Shown here one piece after another: positions 1 to 8,384 of a stretch of DNA of 25,158 bases; position 1 is the first letter of the stretch; the number at the start of each line of letters is the position of its first letter. The translations under genes and the position numbers were made by a program. The stretch is taken from the IMG/VR virus record IMGVR_UViG_3300020410_000056, positions 1 to 25,158 of that record; one strand, given 5' to 3'. The stretch comes from a virus. The notes beneath the pieces were generated by a model. The model saw nothing but the letters and a program-made list of their open reading frames with translations, did no database searches and had not been told where the DNA came from.

Positions 1-454
1 GTTCTGATAATGATTTTCTATAAATAGCAATTTCATTTCCTGTATCAGAATAAGACATGTTAACCATATCACGAACCCTTCTATTTACTGAAAGGTTTTT
101 AATACCCCCATCATTAGGCAGGGTTAAAATAGAAGGGGTTTCAATTTTTAAAAAGCCCTGATTTCTCCAGCTCCCCCTCATTTGTTTTTTTGCAGAACTT
201 ATACCAAAAGCATTAATAGCAAAATAGTTATCACTACTAGTATAAGCTATAGGATAAAAATCGCCTAATATAAATTCTTGATAAATATTTTTAGCATTTA
301 AAATGCCTTTATTGATATTATCAGCTATTAATTTTGCTCTATGATAATGAATCCAATGTTTTATTTGTGCAGTACTGATATTATTTTCTGCACTATTCTG
401 ACCCCCATAAGCTAAATTCTTAATATTATATGCTATTTCGTTTAATGTAATCAT
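1..454 (-). CDS. Partial virion-region protein, unknown function (C-terminus outside window)
   Basis: The minus-strand reading frame opens with ATG at 454-452 (MITLNEIAYNIKNL...) and runs without a stop to the window edge, giving 151 codons, so the C-terminus is missing. It is the last gene visible in the leftward structural operon, after the putative connector gene, which suggests a neck, tail or other late virion role. Visible features are an Asn/Ile-rich N-terminal helical stretch and a middle part with alternating hydrophobic residues typical of beta strands (SIL-LPNDGGIKNLSV). I see no catalytic motif. The protein is probably virion-associated, but this rests on position only. Confidence 0.7.
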   Translation of the reverse strand, partial: MITLNEIAYNIKNLAYGGQNSAENNISTAQIKHWIHYHRAKLIADNINKGILNAKNIYQEFILGDFYPIAYTSSDNYFAINAFGISSAKKQMRGSWRNQGFLKIETPSILTLPNDGGIKNLSVNRRVRDMVNMSYSDTGNEIAIYRKSLSE

Positions 455-504
455 TAGGCATAAATTAGGTTGTTACAAAATTAATTAATTTTTCTTTATA
501 AAAC

Positions 505-541
505 AAAAATAGGCCTTAACTATTTCTAGTCTTAACCTATT
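505..541 (-). terminator. Hairpin with U-run between two late genes
   Basis: On the minus strand AATAGG (541-536) pairs with CCTATT (513-508), followed by TTTG. Inside is a second small stem ACTA-GAAA-TAGT with a GAAA loop. It lies in the 129-nt gap (455-583) between the putative connector gene and the left-edge gene. It could be a weak terminator or a processing or stabilising hairpin. The rest of the gap is AT-rich and shows nothing else. Confidence 0.4.
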
Positions 542-583
542 CTTGCAGCAGGGAGCAAAAGAACTCTCTTTAAATATCATTTA

Positions 584-1360
584 TTATGACGATGGGGTCA
601 TTAACCCTATATCCACTCTTGTCATTTTTTCTACCGCTAGCTGAACTATTTCTCTTTGATGATGCTCTTTAAAAGATCTAGGTTGTCCAGGTGTAGACGA
701 GCCAGTAAAAGCTTCATTTAAAGTAGGTAGTTGCAGTGTTTGTATATGAACTGATCTTATAGGTATAGCGGGCAAAATCAGCAAATTATTTTCTAAATAC
801 GCCCAACATGGATTAGTATTAGAAGGTTTATTAAAGGGATCATCTGTATTTTGTACTTCTTTATAATCTCTTATTGATTTATTTTTTACAGATATAAAAG
901 GTCCAAAATCAACATCTCCTACACCAACTCCCGCGTTTGGATTTCCTGTAGAGTCTAAAACTTCATCATAATTATAAAAGCTTACAGATACATGTAATAC
1001 ATATAAGTGCTGTTTTGGTAAAACGTATTGATTTCCAGATTCCCAATATCCCTTTGTAGACGTAAACGTATTTATGTCAAACTTTTCTGATAAGGCTGGA
1101 TAGTCAATAGCTCCTGGAGCATTATATATAAGGGCTCCCCCTATAATCTCTGCCTTAGTTAATCCAAAAGTAGCATCGTTTATTAAGCCAGATAACGCAG
1201 ACCTAGAATCTTCATCAACTAGCATTTTTTCATAATGCATGTTTACAAAATCTGAAATCGCAAGATTTAAAAATTTATCTTTTTCTTCTGATGTAAAATA
1301 CGGCTGATCTGCTTTATCTAAAAGCAAATCTATTAATTCTTTAGCCTGGTCTAGCGTCAT
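584..1360 (-). CDS. Putative neck / head-tail connector protein
   Basis: This is a 258-residue protein. The N-terminus (residues 1-60) is helical with the pattern LDQAKELIDLLLDKA...EEKDKFLNLAISDFV, which resembles the start of many phage connector or adaptor proteins that bind the portal ring. A central part from about 100 to 215 is beta-rich, and the end (about 230-258) is again helical with HHQREIVQLAVEKMT, also common at the C-terminus of such proteins. It lies eight bases from the next upstream gene, in the same operon as portal and capsid genes. No enzymatic motif is visible. The connector call is inference from shape and position; another virion protein is possible. Confidence 0.5.
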   Translation of the reverse strand: MTLDQAKELIDLLLDKADQPYFTSEEKDKFLNLAISDFVNMHYEKMLVDEDSRSALSGLINDATFGLTKAEIIGGALIYNAPGAIDYPALSEKFDINTFTSTKGYWESGNQYVLPKQHLYVLHVSVSFYNYDEVLDSTGNPNAGVGVGDVDFGPFISVKNKSIRDYKEVQNTDDPFNKPSNTNPCWAYLENNLLILPAIPIRSVHIQTLQLPTLNEAFTGSSTPGQPRSFKEHHQREIVQLAVEKMTRVDIGLMTPSS

Positions 1361-1367
1361 ATATTAT

Positions 1368-2147
1368 TTACTTTTTCTTATTACCAAACCATCCTTTAGG
1401 TTTAGTAGTTTCGTTTTCTAGTTGGTTAATAGTACTAGTAGACATAGTTTGTGGTTGAGGTGTTTCTTCAACAGCCACTCTTTCAGCTACAGGAACCTCT
1501 TCTACAGCTGGTTTACCAGTTCTTAACTGTCTTCTAAGCAGAGCGTATATATCTGCGTTTTCTTTTAACCATACAATTGCTTGTTCGTCAGCCAGTCCAA
1601 TATTTAAAGACCCGTGTTTCCAAACACCATTAACATTTGTTAATACATTTTTTGCCACTGCTTTCTTTAAAAATATTCTGTACTCTTGATCTATATCATT
1701 TATTAATGATAAAAAATTATCTGGAGTTGTATTAGCATATTGAATAATTTTGGCTTTTAACATAGTATCTTCTATGTCTGAATCCATACCTATTAATATT
1801 GCTAAATCTTTCATGGCATTCATAGATAGGTCGGTAGCCTTTGTAATTGCTTCTGCGCTTTTTAAAGCACTTTCAGCATTTTTTTCATCGTTTGCTCTTA
1901 AATCTTCAATGGTAAATTTACCACTCAATAATGGATGATCTTTTAAAAATTCGTAAACTCTCTTGTCTTGTTTTTGATTAATATCTAAAGACACAACAGC
2001 CTGAAACATTTCATAGCCATCTGTCATTTGATCATTAATATCTACTAAATTTACATTTCTTCCCTGCCTATCTTTATAATTACCAAATTTACAGTAATTA
2101 AATTTATCAGGTCTTTTTGATTTGATTAATACAATGTGTTTTTTCAT
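1368..2147 (-). CDS. Virion-region protein of unknown function
   Basis: This 259-residue protein is not recognised. The N-terminal 75 residues look like a small mixed alpha/beta domain (HIVLIKSKRPDKFNYCKFGNY...). Residues 80-195 are mostly helical with a regular Ala/Lys/Glu pattern. The last 60 residues are low complexity, with Pro/Val/Glu/Thr repeats and a basic KPKGWFGNKKK end. This layout of a folded part plus a disordered charged tail is common in internal or chaperone-like virion proteins. The gene sits between the small gene at 2176 and the putative connector, so it is probably cotranscribed with them. I assign no function. Confidence 0.65.
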   Translation of the reverse strand: MKKHIVLIKSKRPDKFNYCKFGNYKDRQGRNVNLVDINDQMTDGYEMFQAVVSLDINQKQDKRVYEFLKDHPLLSGKFTIEDLRANDEKNAESALKSAEAITKATDLSMNAMKDLAILIGMDSDIEDTMLKAKIIQYANTTPDNFLSLINDIDQEYRIFLKKAVAKNVLTNVNGVWKHGSLNIGLADEQAIVWLKENADIYALLRRQLRTGKPAVEEVPVAERVAVEETPQPQTMSTSTINQLENETTKPKGWFGNKKK

Positions 2148-2175
2148 TTTCTTTCTTTTTAGTTAATACTCCCTG

Positions 2176-2376
2176 TTATTTATTGTGCACTTTTCCTCCT
2201 TTTCTTTCTTTTACTATATTTCCGTTTTCTATCCAAGTTTTGTTAGAAGATTCTGTTTTCCATTTAAATCCAGATCTACCTCCTATTGAAAATACTTGCG
2301 GACTTGGTTCTTTTACCAATTCGTCTTCTTTTAACTCTACTACTTTCCCGTTTCTTACTACTAGTCTTGTTTTCAT
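2176..2376 (-). CDS. Small basic protein, unknown function
   Basis: This 66-residue protein starts at 2376. It is rich in Lys, Glu, Ser and Gly, with a short beta-like N-terminus (MKTRLVVRNGKVVELKEDE) and a polar remainder. A Bacteroidota-type -7 box lies only four bases upstream of the ATG, so the message would be nearly leaderless. A strand-overlapping reading frame exists on the plus strand, but operon direction and the promoter favour this one. No family is recognised. Confidence 0.6.
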   Translation of the reverse strand: MKTRLVVRNGKVVELKEDELVKEPSPQVFSIGGRSGFKWKTESSNKTWIENGNIVKERKGGKVHNK

Positions 2377-2380
2377 TTTA

Positions 2381-2388
2381 CAAATATA
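2381..2388 (-). promoter_or_regulatory. Bacteroidota-type -7 box (TATATTTG)
   Basis: Read on the minus strand this is TATATTTG, a match to TAnnTTTG. It ends four bases before the ATG at 2376. I see no clear TTG -33 element at the usual distance, where the hairpin at 2397-2416 lies instead. It would give a second entry point for the last genes of the structural operon. Confidence 0.45.
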
Positions 2389-2396
2389 AGAATTTT

Positions 2397-2416
2397 GGGG
2401 GAACCGAAGCTCCCCC
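2397..2416 (-). terminator. Strong GC hairpin with UUCG loop
   Basis: On the minus strand GGGGGAGC-TTCG-GTTCCCCC forms an eight-pair stem with one G-U pair and a stable UUCG tetraloop, in otherwise AT-rich DNA. No U-run follows in the minus direction, so it is not a textbook intrinsic terminator. It separates the gene at 2443-2940 from the promoter at 2381 and may stabilise an mRNA 3' end or cause partial termination. Confidence 0.5.
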
Positions 2417-2442
2417 GAAACTCAAATTTACATTACAAACTA

Positions 2443-2940
2443 CTATCCACTATGGTCTGCTCCACCATCGGCTACAGCACCTTGTACACAGTAATAGTTT
2501 GATCCATCACAGATAACTTCTGCCCAATCACCTAATGTTGCGTTTGAAGCAACAAAAGTTATTTTGTCAGAATCTGCAGCAATTGCAGTGTTAGTGTCAC
2601 CCATTTCTATACCAACCATTTTGTCAGCAGTACCTCCGATAATATCTACATCGTTAGCACCTACTGTTCCTACAATGAATTTAGCATGCCAGCCAGATTC
2701 TGTTACAGCAGGTATTGTAATATCATAAGCACCAGCTTGTGATACGATAAAAACTTTACCACTATCTTCTGCTGTTAACTCTGTAGTTGCAGCTAATGGT
2801 TCTACGATTTTCGCAGTACGTAATTTTGGTACGTGGACCGCTTCTTCACCAGCAGCTAAGCTAGTTCCAGAAAGATCTGTACCTGTTAAGAATCCAGCTA
2901 CCGCTGTTCTTAATTTGTTAAAACTAAATTTTAAAGCCAT
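2443..2940 (-). CDS. Putative capsid decoration or head-fibre protein
   Basis: This 165-residue protein has a short basic helical N-terminus (MALKFSFNKLRTAVAGFL) and then a long beta-rich region with Gly, Asp, Thr and Val. The stretch from about 52 to 155 (for example GKVFIVSQAGAYDITIP and ITFVASNATLGDWAEVI) reads as a single beta-sandwich of the kind seen in phage fibre or decoration domains. Two Cys lie near the end (VICDGSNYYCVQG). It lies two genes downstream of the major capsid gene and is flanked by strong hairpins, fitting an abundant capsid-surface protein. The call rests on composition and position; no named family is certain. Confidence 0.5.
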   Translation of the reverse strand: MALKFSFNKLRTAVAGFLTGTDLSGTSLAAGEEAVHVPKLRTAKIVEPLAATTELTAEDSGKVFIVSQAGAYDITIPAVTESGWHAKFIVGTVGANDVDIIGGTADKMVGIEMGDTNTAIAADSDKITFVASNATLGDWAEVICDGSNYYCVQGAVADGGADHSG

Positions 2941-2961
2941 TTTAAAAATTTTTGTGATATT

Positions 2962-2987
2962 GGGGGGTTTTTATTTTTTACCCCCCC
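2962..2987 (-). terminator. G6/C6 hairpin in capsid operon
   Basis: GGGGGG at 2962-2967 can pair with the C-run at 2981-2987 across an A/T-only loop. In the minus direction no U-run follows, so it may be an mRNA-stabilising or partial terminator hairpin rather than a full stop. It lies between the 98-residue gene and the putative decoration gene. Confidence 0.45.
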
Positions 2988-3007
2988 TTTATCTAGTTAT
3001 TTACTAA

Positions 3008-3065
3008 GGTATTCATGCGCATAGGCTATCTATTCACAAATACCAATTAATTAATTATTATGCGC
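3008..3065 (-). other. Interleaved inverted repeats, possible RNA pseudoknot after a capsid gene
   Basis: Two inverted repeats interleave. GGTATT (3008-3013) pairs with AATACC (3039-3044), and GCGCATA (3017-3023) pairs with TATGCGC (3059-3065). The latter overlaps the last two codons and the first base of the stop codon of the 98-residue gene. In minus-strand RNA the two stems would form an H-type pseudoknot. Role unknown; possibilities include mRNA 3' protection or processing. Confidence 0.35.
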
Positions 3066-3354
3066 TAATTGCAACAGCAGCACATGCACTAACATTAGGC
3101 ATAAAAATACTGTTGATATCATCGGCTACAATAAAAACACCTCTTGTTTCAGTTAAAACTCTACCAAGCTCTTTTAAGACCTCATCACCTTTACCAGTGT
3201 CACAAGTAATATCTGCAGTTCCGATTCCGTTATCGTCACCAGCAAATGATATTTCTATGTTAGTATCACTAGTTGCAGAAATAAATCTTATTGCATTACC
3301 AGGTATCATAATTTTCTCGTCAGCGTCTTTTATTAAAACTAAACAATTTTTCAT
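3058..3354 (-). CDS. Small capsid-associated protein (putative)
   Basis: This is a 98-residue, mostly beta protein: MKNCLVLIKDADEKIMIPGNAIRFISA, then alternating strands and turns rich in Asp/Gly, one predicted helix (GDEVLKELGRVLTETRG, about 55-70) and a small-residue C-terminus (CAAVAISA). It follows the major capsid gene by 26 bases in the same direction, the usual place for small cement or decoration proteins. No family is firmly recognised, and the function is inferred from position and fold-like composition only. Confidence 0.5.
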   Translation of the reverse strand: MKNCLVLIKDADEKIMIPGNAIRFISATSDTNIEISFAGDDNGIGTADITCDTGKGDEVLKELGRVLTETRGVFIVADDINSIFMPNVSACAAVAISA

Positions 3355-3380
3355 ATTTTCTAAATTTTAAAGGTTAATAA

Positions 3381-4916
3381 TTACGATGCACTTAAGATAC
3401 CACAAGACAATGGGTTTCTAACAATGATTCCAGTTTCTGAAAGCACGTGGCATTCAAATTTGTCATCAGCGTTAGCAGCCAACATTGCTTTTTGGTCATA
3501 AGGATTCACCATTCCAGCTACGTACTTCTTGATCATACTTCTGTTAACTCCTTCAGCTCCTTTAGTAACTAACTCAACGTTAGAAACACCAGAAGTTTTT
3601 CCGAAGTCCATAAATACCATCTTAGCAGATTCTTTTAATCTGTTGTCACCAAATGCATTAGTTCCACCAGCAGAAGAATGTAAATTAGGGTCATCAAATA
3701 CAGGGCAGTGAGCAACAGTAATTTTGTTACCTAGCGCGCTGTAAGAAACGAAGTTAGCTCCTAAGCTAACATCTCCATTTACACCATTCATAGATCCACC
3801 AGTCATTGCACCAGCAGGAGCAACAATAAGGTCTTTCATAGCTCTGTGGAATGCTAATCTACCTTCAGTTCCAGTAAATACAACCCACTCATTACCTTCA
3901 GCAGCAGTTGCGTTTAATGAAATCTTAGCGATAAACTCAGTAATAATATCTTCTGTTAAAGATCCCATTGAATAAGATGCTTGGTTAGAAGAATCAATTT
4001 GAGCTAATAAACCATCTCCAGTAACAACTGAAGAAGCCATAGTACCTGAAGTACCTATAGCAGACGTGCTATAAGCTCCTGGTCTTTGGATAGAAGTGTC
4101 TGTAACAGACTTTCTACCATACCATCTTTGAAGCTCTTGTTGATACATAAACTCATCCATCATCATTTGCTCTTTAGTAAAGTACCAAAGTCTTGAACCG
4201 TTATTTTCAATCCAAGTTACATCAGTAAGGTCTTTACCAGTTACAGAACATTTCTTACGCATTGTAGTTAACCAATTTGAATGCGTAGATGGGTATACGT
4301 AGTTTTCACCTACATCAGCACCATCAGACCCGTTAGGGAATGCAGAACCAATAGAAGCAATAATAGCCTCATCAGCAACGTCAGTTTCTAATAAAGCTTG
4401 TGCAGAAGCGTCTACCATTTCAAATTTTACAATATAGTCTGTAGTTGCAGCAGAACCTGAAGTATTAGCAATTGGATCTTCTTTTACAATTGCAGTAGCT
4501 CCAGATTGAAATCTTACCATATCAAACTTATTTAAGAAGTTTCCTGTTCTACCAGTTGCAGTTCCATCTATAATGATTTCAAATACATCACCGTTTGCAT
4601 CAGCACCATCAAGAATAATTCCTGTTGAAGATGTTGGTGAAGAAGTAAAAGACGTATCAGCAGATACACCTTTAAAGAAACCTGTAGAATATGATGGAGC
4701 ATTGTACCTTCCCATCACTTTCCATTCAAAAGAGTTGTCCCCTAGGACTTTCTCCGATGCAAAACGACCAGTTCTTTCTAAAAGATAAGTCGCAGCATAA
4801 CGAGGATACTGTTGAATAAGAGTTCTAGCAATCTCTGGGTATTGCATTAGAGCTGTATTCAAAGCATTCTCGGCAGTTGTTCCAGAACCATAAGTTCCAG
4901 TATATAAATTTGCCAT
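3381..4916 (-). CDS. Major capsid protein
   Basis: This 511-residue protein starts at 4916. It is rich in Ala, Gly, Ser, Thr and Asn, with few charges, as expected of a shell protein. It opens with a helical segment (NALNTALMQYPEIARTL..., residues 18-50) and a strand-turn segment (SFEWKVMGRYN, about 62-72). Residues about 230-260 hold an E-loop-to-spine-like helix (KEQMMMDEFMYQQELQRWYG), and a late domain (about 400-511) mixes strands and helices. Gene order portal - scaffold - this gene - small capsid proteins is the classic tailed-phage order and supports the call. An HK97 fold is inferred, not shown. An 86-nt leader (4917-5002) precedes it. Confidence 0.8.
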   Translation of the reverse strand: MANLYTGTYGSGTTAENALNTALMQYPEIARTLIQQYPRYAATYLLERTGRFASEKVLGDNSFEWKVMGRYNAPSYSTGFFKGVSADTSFTSSPTSSTGIILDGADANGDVFEIIIDGTATGRTGNFLNKFDMVRFQSGATAIVKEDPIANTSGSAATTDYIVKFEMVDASAQALLETDVADEAIIASIGSAFPNGSDGADVGENYVYPSTHSNWLTTMRKKCSVTGKDLTDVTWIENNGSRLWYFTKEQMMMDEFMYQQELQRWYGRKSVTDTSIQRPGAYSTSAIGTSGTMASSVVTGDGLLAQIDSSNQASYSMGSLTEDIITEFIAKISLNATAAEGNEWVVFTGTEGRLAFHRAMKDLIVAPAGAMTGGSMNGVNGDVSLGANFVSYSALGNKITVAHCPVFDDPNLHSSAGGTNAFGDNRLKESAKMVFMDFGKTSGVSNVELVTKGAEGVNRSMIKKYVAGMVNPYDQKAMLAANADDKFECHVLSETGIIVRNPLSCGILSAS

Positions 4917-5002
4917 TTTTTTTAAATTTATTAATTAAACACTATTTTACTTTTGTTCAATTAACTTTCAACTATGAGCAGACTTTGTCTTACTTTTTAA
5001 GC

Positions 5003-6025
5003 TTACTCGCTCATGAACGCTTTAGGATCAAACCCGCCTGACTTTACTTTAAAGTTAGATTTGCCTTTTCCTGAGTTAAGGTTTGGCGAGACTATACTAT
5101 CCATAATAGCGGCTTTGCCGTCTTCTAAACCTTGAGAACGAAGAATCTTTTCAATCTGCTTACGATACAACATAAACATAGCAACATCAGCAACATTGGC
5201 GTGATTAGCATATATTTCTTTGTGCATATCGCCTGTAGCATATCTATAAGCTTCTTCTTTCTGTTTTTTTGTTACTTTTCCGCCCATGAACTCATTCATG
5301 TTTTTTATTTGATTTTTTAGCTCTTTCTTTGCGTTCTCTGCTTGTTTTTTTCTTTGTTCTTTTTCTTGTTCGGCTTGCTGGTTTGCTTGTGCAGTTTGTT
5401 GGTCAATAGCATTATTAATAACTCTTCTAATGCTTTTAGCCTTCATTTTCATCATACCAGAGTCCTCTAATTTATCTAAAGACTCCTCTATTTCTGCATC
5501 TTCTATTCCATCTGCCTTTAATTCTTCAGCTACTAAATCTCTGTCTGAAAAATTTAAGTATGATTTTAATTCAGCAACCTGACTGCTTACTGGAGCTTGT
5601 TGTTGTTGGGCTTGTTGTTGTAGTGCGTTTATAGCTTTTACAAACTCGTCTTTTGATGTTATCTCTACACCTAACTCTGCGCCAACTTTAGCCCAGTCTA
5701 ATGATTCTTGAGCTGTTGGAGCTTCTTCAGTTTTTTCTGATCCTGAACCTTCCCAATCATACTCCTCTTCTTTTTCACCCTCTTCTTCGTTACTATCCCA
5801 AGACCAACCCTCCTCTTTTTCGTCACTATCTGACTTTTCCTCTTTAGCTTCTACCTTCTCTTTTGCTTGCTCAGCTTCACCTTCTGTTTTTTCTACTTCC
5901 TCTTCTTGTTTTTCTTCTTTGTAGTTTTCATCACCAGCAAAAGCTAATGGATTAAACTCGTCTTTCTTTTGTGTAGATTCAGTTGTTTCTACAACTTCCT
6001 CTACTAATTTTGATTCTTCTGCCAT
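5003..6025 (-). CDS. Putative capsid scaffolding protein
   Basis: This 340-residue protein is extremely charged. Residues 1-110 are a Glu/Lys-rich acidic, disordered region. Residues about 112-135 contain a small helix (SLDWAKVGAELGVEI), followed by a Gln-rich run near 135-145. Residues 150-290 are long helices with coiled-coil character (QQAEQEKEQRKKQAENAKKE). The end is basic with a short conserved-looking tail, GGFDPKAFMSE. Length, charge and position between portal and major capsid genes match scaffold proteins, which shape the procapsid and then leave. No protease domain is visible here. A -7 box at 6058-6065 could give it its own promoter. Confidence 0.7.
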   Translation of the reverse strand: MAEESKLVEEVVETTESTQKKDEFNPLAFAGDENYKEEKQEEEVEKTEGEAEQAKEKVEAKEEKSDSDEKEEGWSWDSNEEEGEKEEEYDWEGSGSEKTEEAPTAQESLDWAKVGAELGVEITSKDEFVKAINALQQQAQQQQAPVSSQVAELKSYLNFSDRDLVAEELKADGIEDAEIEESLDKLEDSGMMKMKAKSIRRVINNAIDQQTAQANQQAEQEKEQRKKQAENAKKELKNQIKNMNEFMGGKVTKKQKEEAYRYATGDMHKEIYANHANVADVAMFMLYRKQIEKILRSQGLEDGKAAIMDSIVSPNLNSGKGKSNFKVKSGGFDPKAFMSE

Positions 6026-6057
6026 TTTATTTTAATTTAATTAATACTCCCAACTTG

Positions 6058-6065
6058 CAAATATA
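6058..6065 (-). promoter_or_regulatory. Bacteroidota-type -7 box (TATATTTG)
   Basis: On the minus strand this reads TATATTTG, matching TAnnTTTG, 32 bases before the scaffold ATG at 6025. The upstream region lies inside the portal 3' end and shows no clear TTG -33 element. It could boost scaffold and capsid transcription relative to terminase and portal. Confidence 0.45.
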
Positions 6066-6076
6066 CAAAATAATTA

Positions 6077-8380
6077 TTATATTTTCTCGGCTGCTTTTTT
6101 GAGGCTGTCTGAACTTGTGGTTGATCCAGACTCTCTAGCCCTATCATTTTGTTCTTTTTTATCCTCATCTTCTTTATTTTTTCTTTCAATATAATAATCG
6201 GCTGCCTTTCTATCCATTTCATTTCTTTCTTTTGTGTCATGAATATCTCTATCTACATCAGCCTGTATTTTTGCCACTTCTAATCTAGATTCTGCACCTA
6301 TTTGAGCAACTTTAAGTTTAGCCTCATTATCCATTTGTTTCAGTTGTGCTTCAGCCTCAAACTTAGCCTGCTCTATTTCAGCAGCAGCTTGCTGTGCTTG
6401 CATTTGCTCTTGCATAGTTTGCTGTTGTTGTTTTTGCATTTCTGTCATTGCTTGTTCTAACACTTTCTCTGCTTCAGTCATAGTGTCTGACCTTAATACT
6501 TTAATTACACCTAACATATCTATTGTTCCAGCTTGCAATGCAGATTGCGCTAATTGTTGAACTACTTGCTTCATAGAATCGTCCTTACCACTATCACCTA
6601 CATAGATACCGTAATCTTGCAAGGCAATATCTGGCATAACATTTAAAAATTTGTAAGCACCATCTCCTAAAATCATTCCAGCTTTTTTACCTCCAGCCCA
6701 AGACACTTTCATTAGGTTGCATAATCTTTCTAATACTCTTTGCTTACACTCTCCATGAGAATAAAACCAGCTTTCTGTAATAGTTGCAGACTGAACAACA
6801 CTTCTTTGTACATTTCCTACATATTCATATTGTCCTACAGCTCCTTCTCTTTGTCTTGTAACGCCTGAAATCTGACCAGCCATTTCCTCTAACATAACCT
6901 TTAAATTAATTAACTGCTGAACTGATTGTGAAAGCGTAAAGTCTACTTGCTGAAACTGATTAAAGGTTTGCATCTGATTTCCTTCATCTTTTGAATTAAT
7001 AGGTATTATACCATCTGTTTTTAAATGATACAATACTTGTTGTATATCCATTCCCACATTAGTTGGTAATTGCGAAACATCATATACTACCGCCTTACCA
7101 CCAGAACGAGCCATAGCAAGTTCTATTTGATAAACAACTATATTGTATAGCATTTGTATATTATCAAGCATATCTACCATAGACATACTATTACCAGTTG
7201 TATTATTTTTTATACATCCAACATAAGATAGTGGAGTTTTACCTGGATCATCTACACTTCTAACCTGATTATCACGTCTATTTGCATTTACTAAAATTTT
7301 ACCACCTATCATAGTAGCTTCCCAAACATCATCCACCCATTTAGTTTGTATTTTTTCTCCTTTTCTTTTTCTATATGTATCTTTTACCATTTTTCTAAAC
7401 GGCCTAGAAGGATCGTATTTATTGTCAGACAATTTAAACTTTATAGCTCTTAATGATTTCCACTCCGCACTAACAACACGTATTCTGGCTTCTTTTCCAT
7501 GCGCTACATCCACCCACTCAAAACTACTATTATAGTTTGCTAAATCTCCACCTAAATAAAGATTTCTCATTTTGTCTAGCTCTAATAAATCATCTGTAGA
7601 CAAACTATCTTTGTATTCGTCATTTATTTCATTAATTGACAGCCATCTTTCTTCTCCCACCCAAGTGGCGTCATCCAAATAATCTGAATGAAAAGAATCG
7701 TCAAATATTATATTTCTAGGGTCCACTCTTCTTGCGTAGGGGTCGCCATTTTGTATGCTTATTTTATAAAACTCTTTTCCAGTTACTAACAAGTCTCTAA
7801 ATCCTTCTTTGAATACATCTTTTAGATTATATCTGTTTGTAACATACTCTAAACCATCTTGAGCTGTTTCCTCTATCATTTCACGATAGTTATACTTCAT
7901 ATACGTTTCAATATCTTCTGGAACTGGCATTCCTTGACCTTCCTGCAAAACATCTATATTCATTTGCTCTTGAATTTCTTTATGAAAATCTCCCAATAAA
8001 TCTCTCATCATTAATCCAACCTTATGATCGTGTTTTCTTATTACAGCAGCTTTATTAACCGTAGTAACTTTCATATCTAAAGGCCTTCTTAACTCCTCAC
8101 CTAATAATAAATCAATTTTTGGAGATATGATAGGATAGTTTACAAGTCTTGCGGGATAAGTTAGTCCATACTGCTCTGTTATATAAGAATAATCACCTTG
8201 ACTTAAAACCCCATTATATATTTGGTAGTTTCTTATATCTTTTACTCTTGAGCTATGATAAGAGCCTCCTTCCGCGCCCATGTAGTTTGTTATTGCGTCT
8301 AAGACTTGTCTGCACCAGTCTTGTGTTTTGTCTTTTTCGGCAACCACCATTGATGGCATTGATTTGTATCTATTTTCCAT
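6077..8380 (-). CDS. Portal protein
   Basis: This 767-residue protein would form the dodecameric ring at the capsid vertex through which DNA is packaged. Residues 30-120 include a typical portal start (RNYQIYNGV...NYPIISPKIDLLLGEELRRP). Residues about 215-260 show the stem/wing pattern RRVDPRNIIFDDSF...WVGEERWLS found in many podovirus-type and related portals. A central helical core covers about 400-520. The last 130 residues are a long Gln/Glu/Lys/Ala helix (QEQMQAQQAAAEIEQAKFEA), likely a C-terminal barrel or disordered tail. It lies four bases downstream of the terminase gene. The family assignment is by pattern and context; overall I am confident. Confidence 0.88.
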   Translation of the reverse strand: MENRYKSMPSMVVAEKDKTQDWCRQVLDAITNYMGAEGGSYHSSRVKDIRNYQIYNGVLSQGDYSYITEQYGLTYPARLVNYPIISPKIDLLLGEELRRPLDMKVTTVNKAAVIRKHDHKVGLMMRDLLGDFHKEIQEQMNIDVLQEGQGMPVPEDIETYMKYNYREMIEETAQDGLEYVTNRYNLKDVFKEGFRDLLVTGKEFYKISIQNGDPYARRVDPRNIIFDDSFHSDYLDDATWVGEERWLSINEINDEYKDSLSTDDLLELDKMRNLYLGGDLANYNSSFEWVDVAHGKEARIRVVSAEWKSLRAIKFKLSDNKYDPSRPFRKMVKDTYRKRKGEKIQTKWVDDVWEATMIGGKILVNANRRDNQVRSVDDPGKTPLSYVGCIKNNTTGNSMSMVDMLDNIQMLYNIVVYQIELAMARSGGKAVVYDVSQLPTNVGMDIQQVLYHLKTDGIIPINSKDEGNQMQTFNQFQQVDFTLSQSVQQLINLKVMLEEMAGQISGVTRQREGAVGQYEYVGNVQRSVVQSATITESWFYSHGECKQRVLERLCNLMKVSWAGGKKAGMILGDGAYKFLNVMPDIALQDYGIYVGDSGKDDSMKQVVQQLAQSALQAGTIDMLGVIKVLRSDTMTEAEKVLEQAMTEMQKQQQQTMQEQMQAQQAAAEIEQAKFEAEAQLKQMDNEAKLKVAQIGAESRLEVAKIQADVDRDIHDTKERNEMDRKAADYYIERKNKEDEDKKEQNDRARESGSTTSSDSLKKAAEKI

Positions 8381-8384
8381 AATT

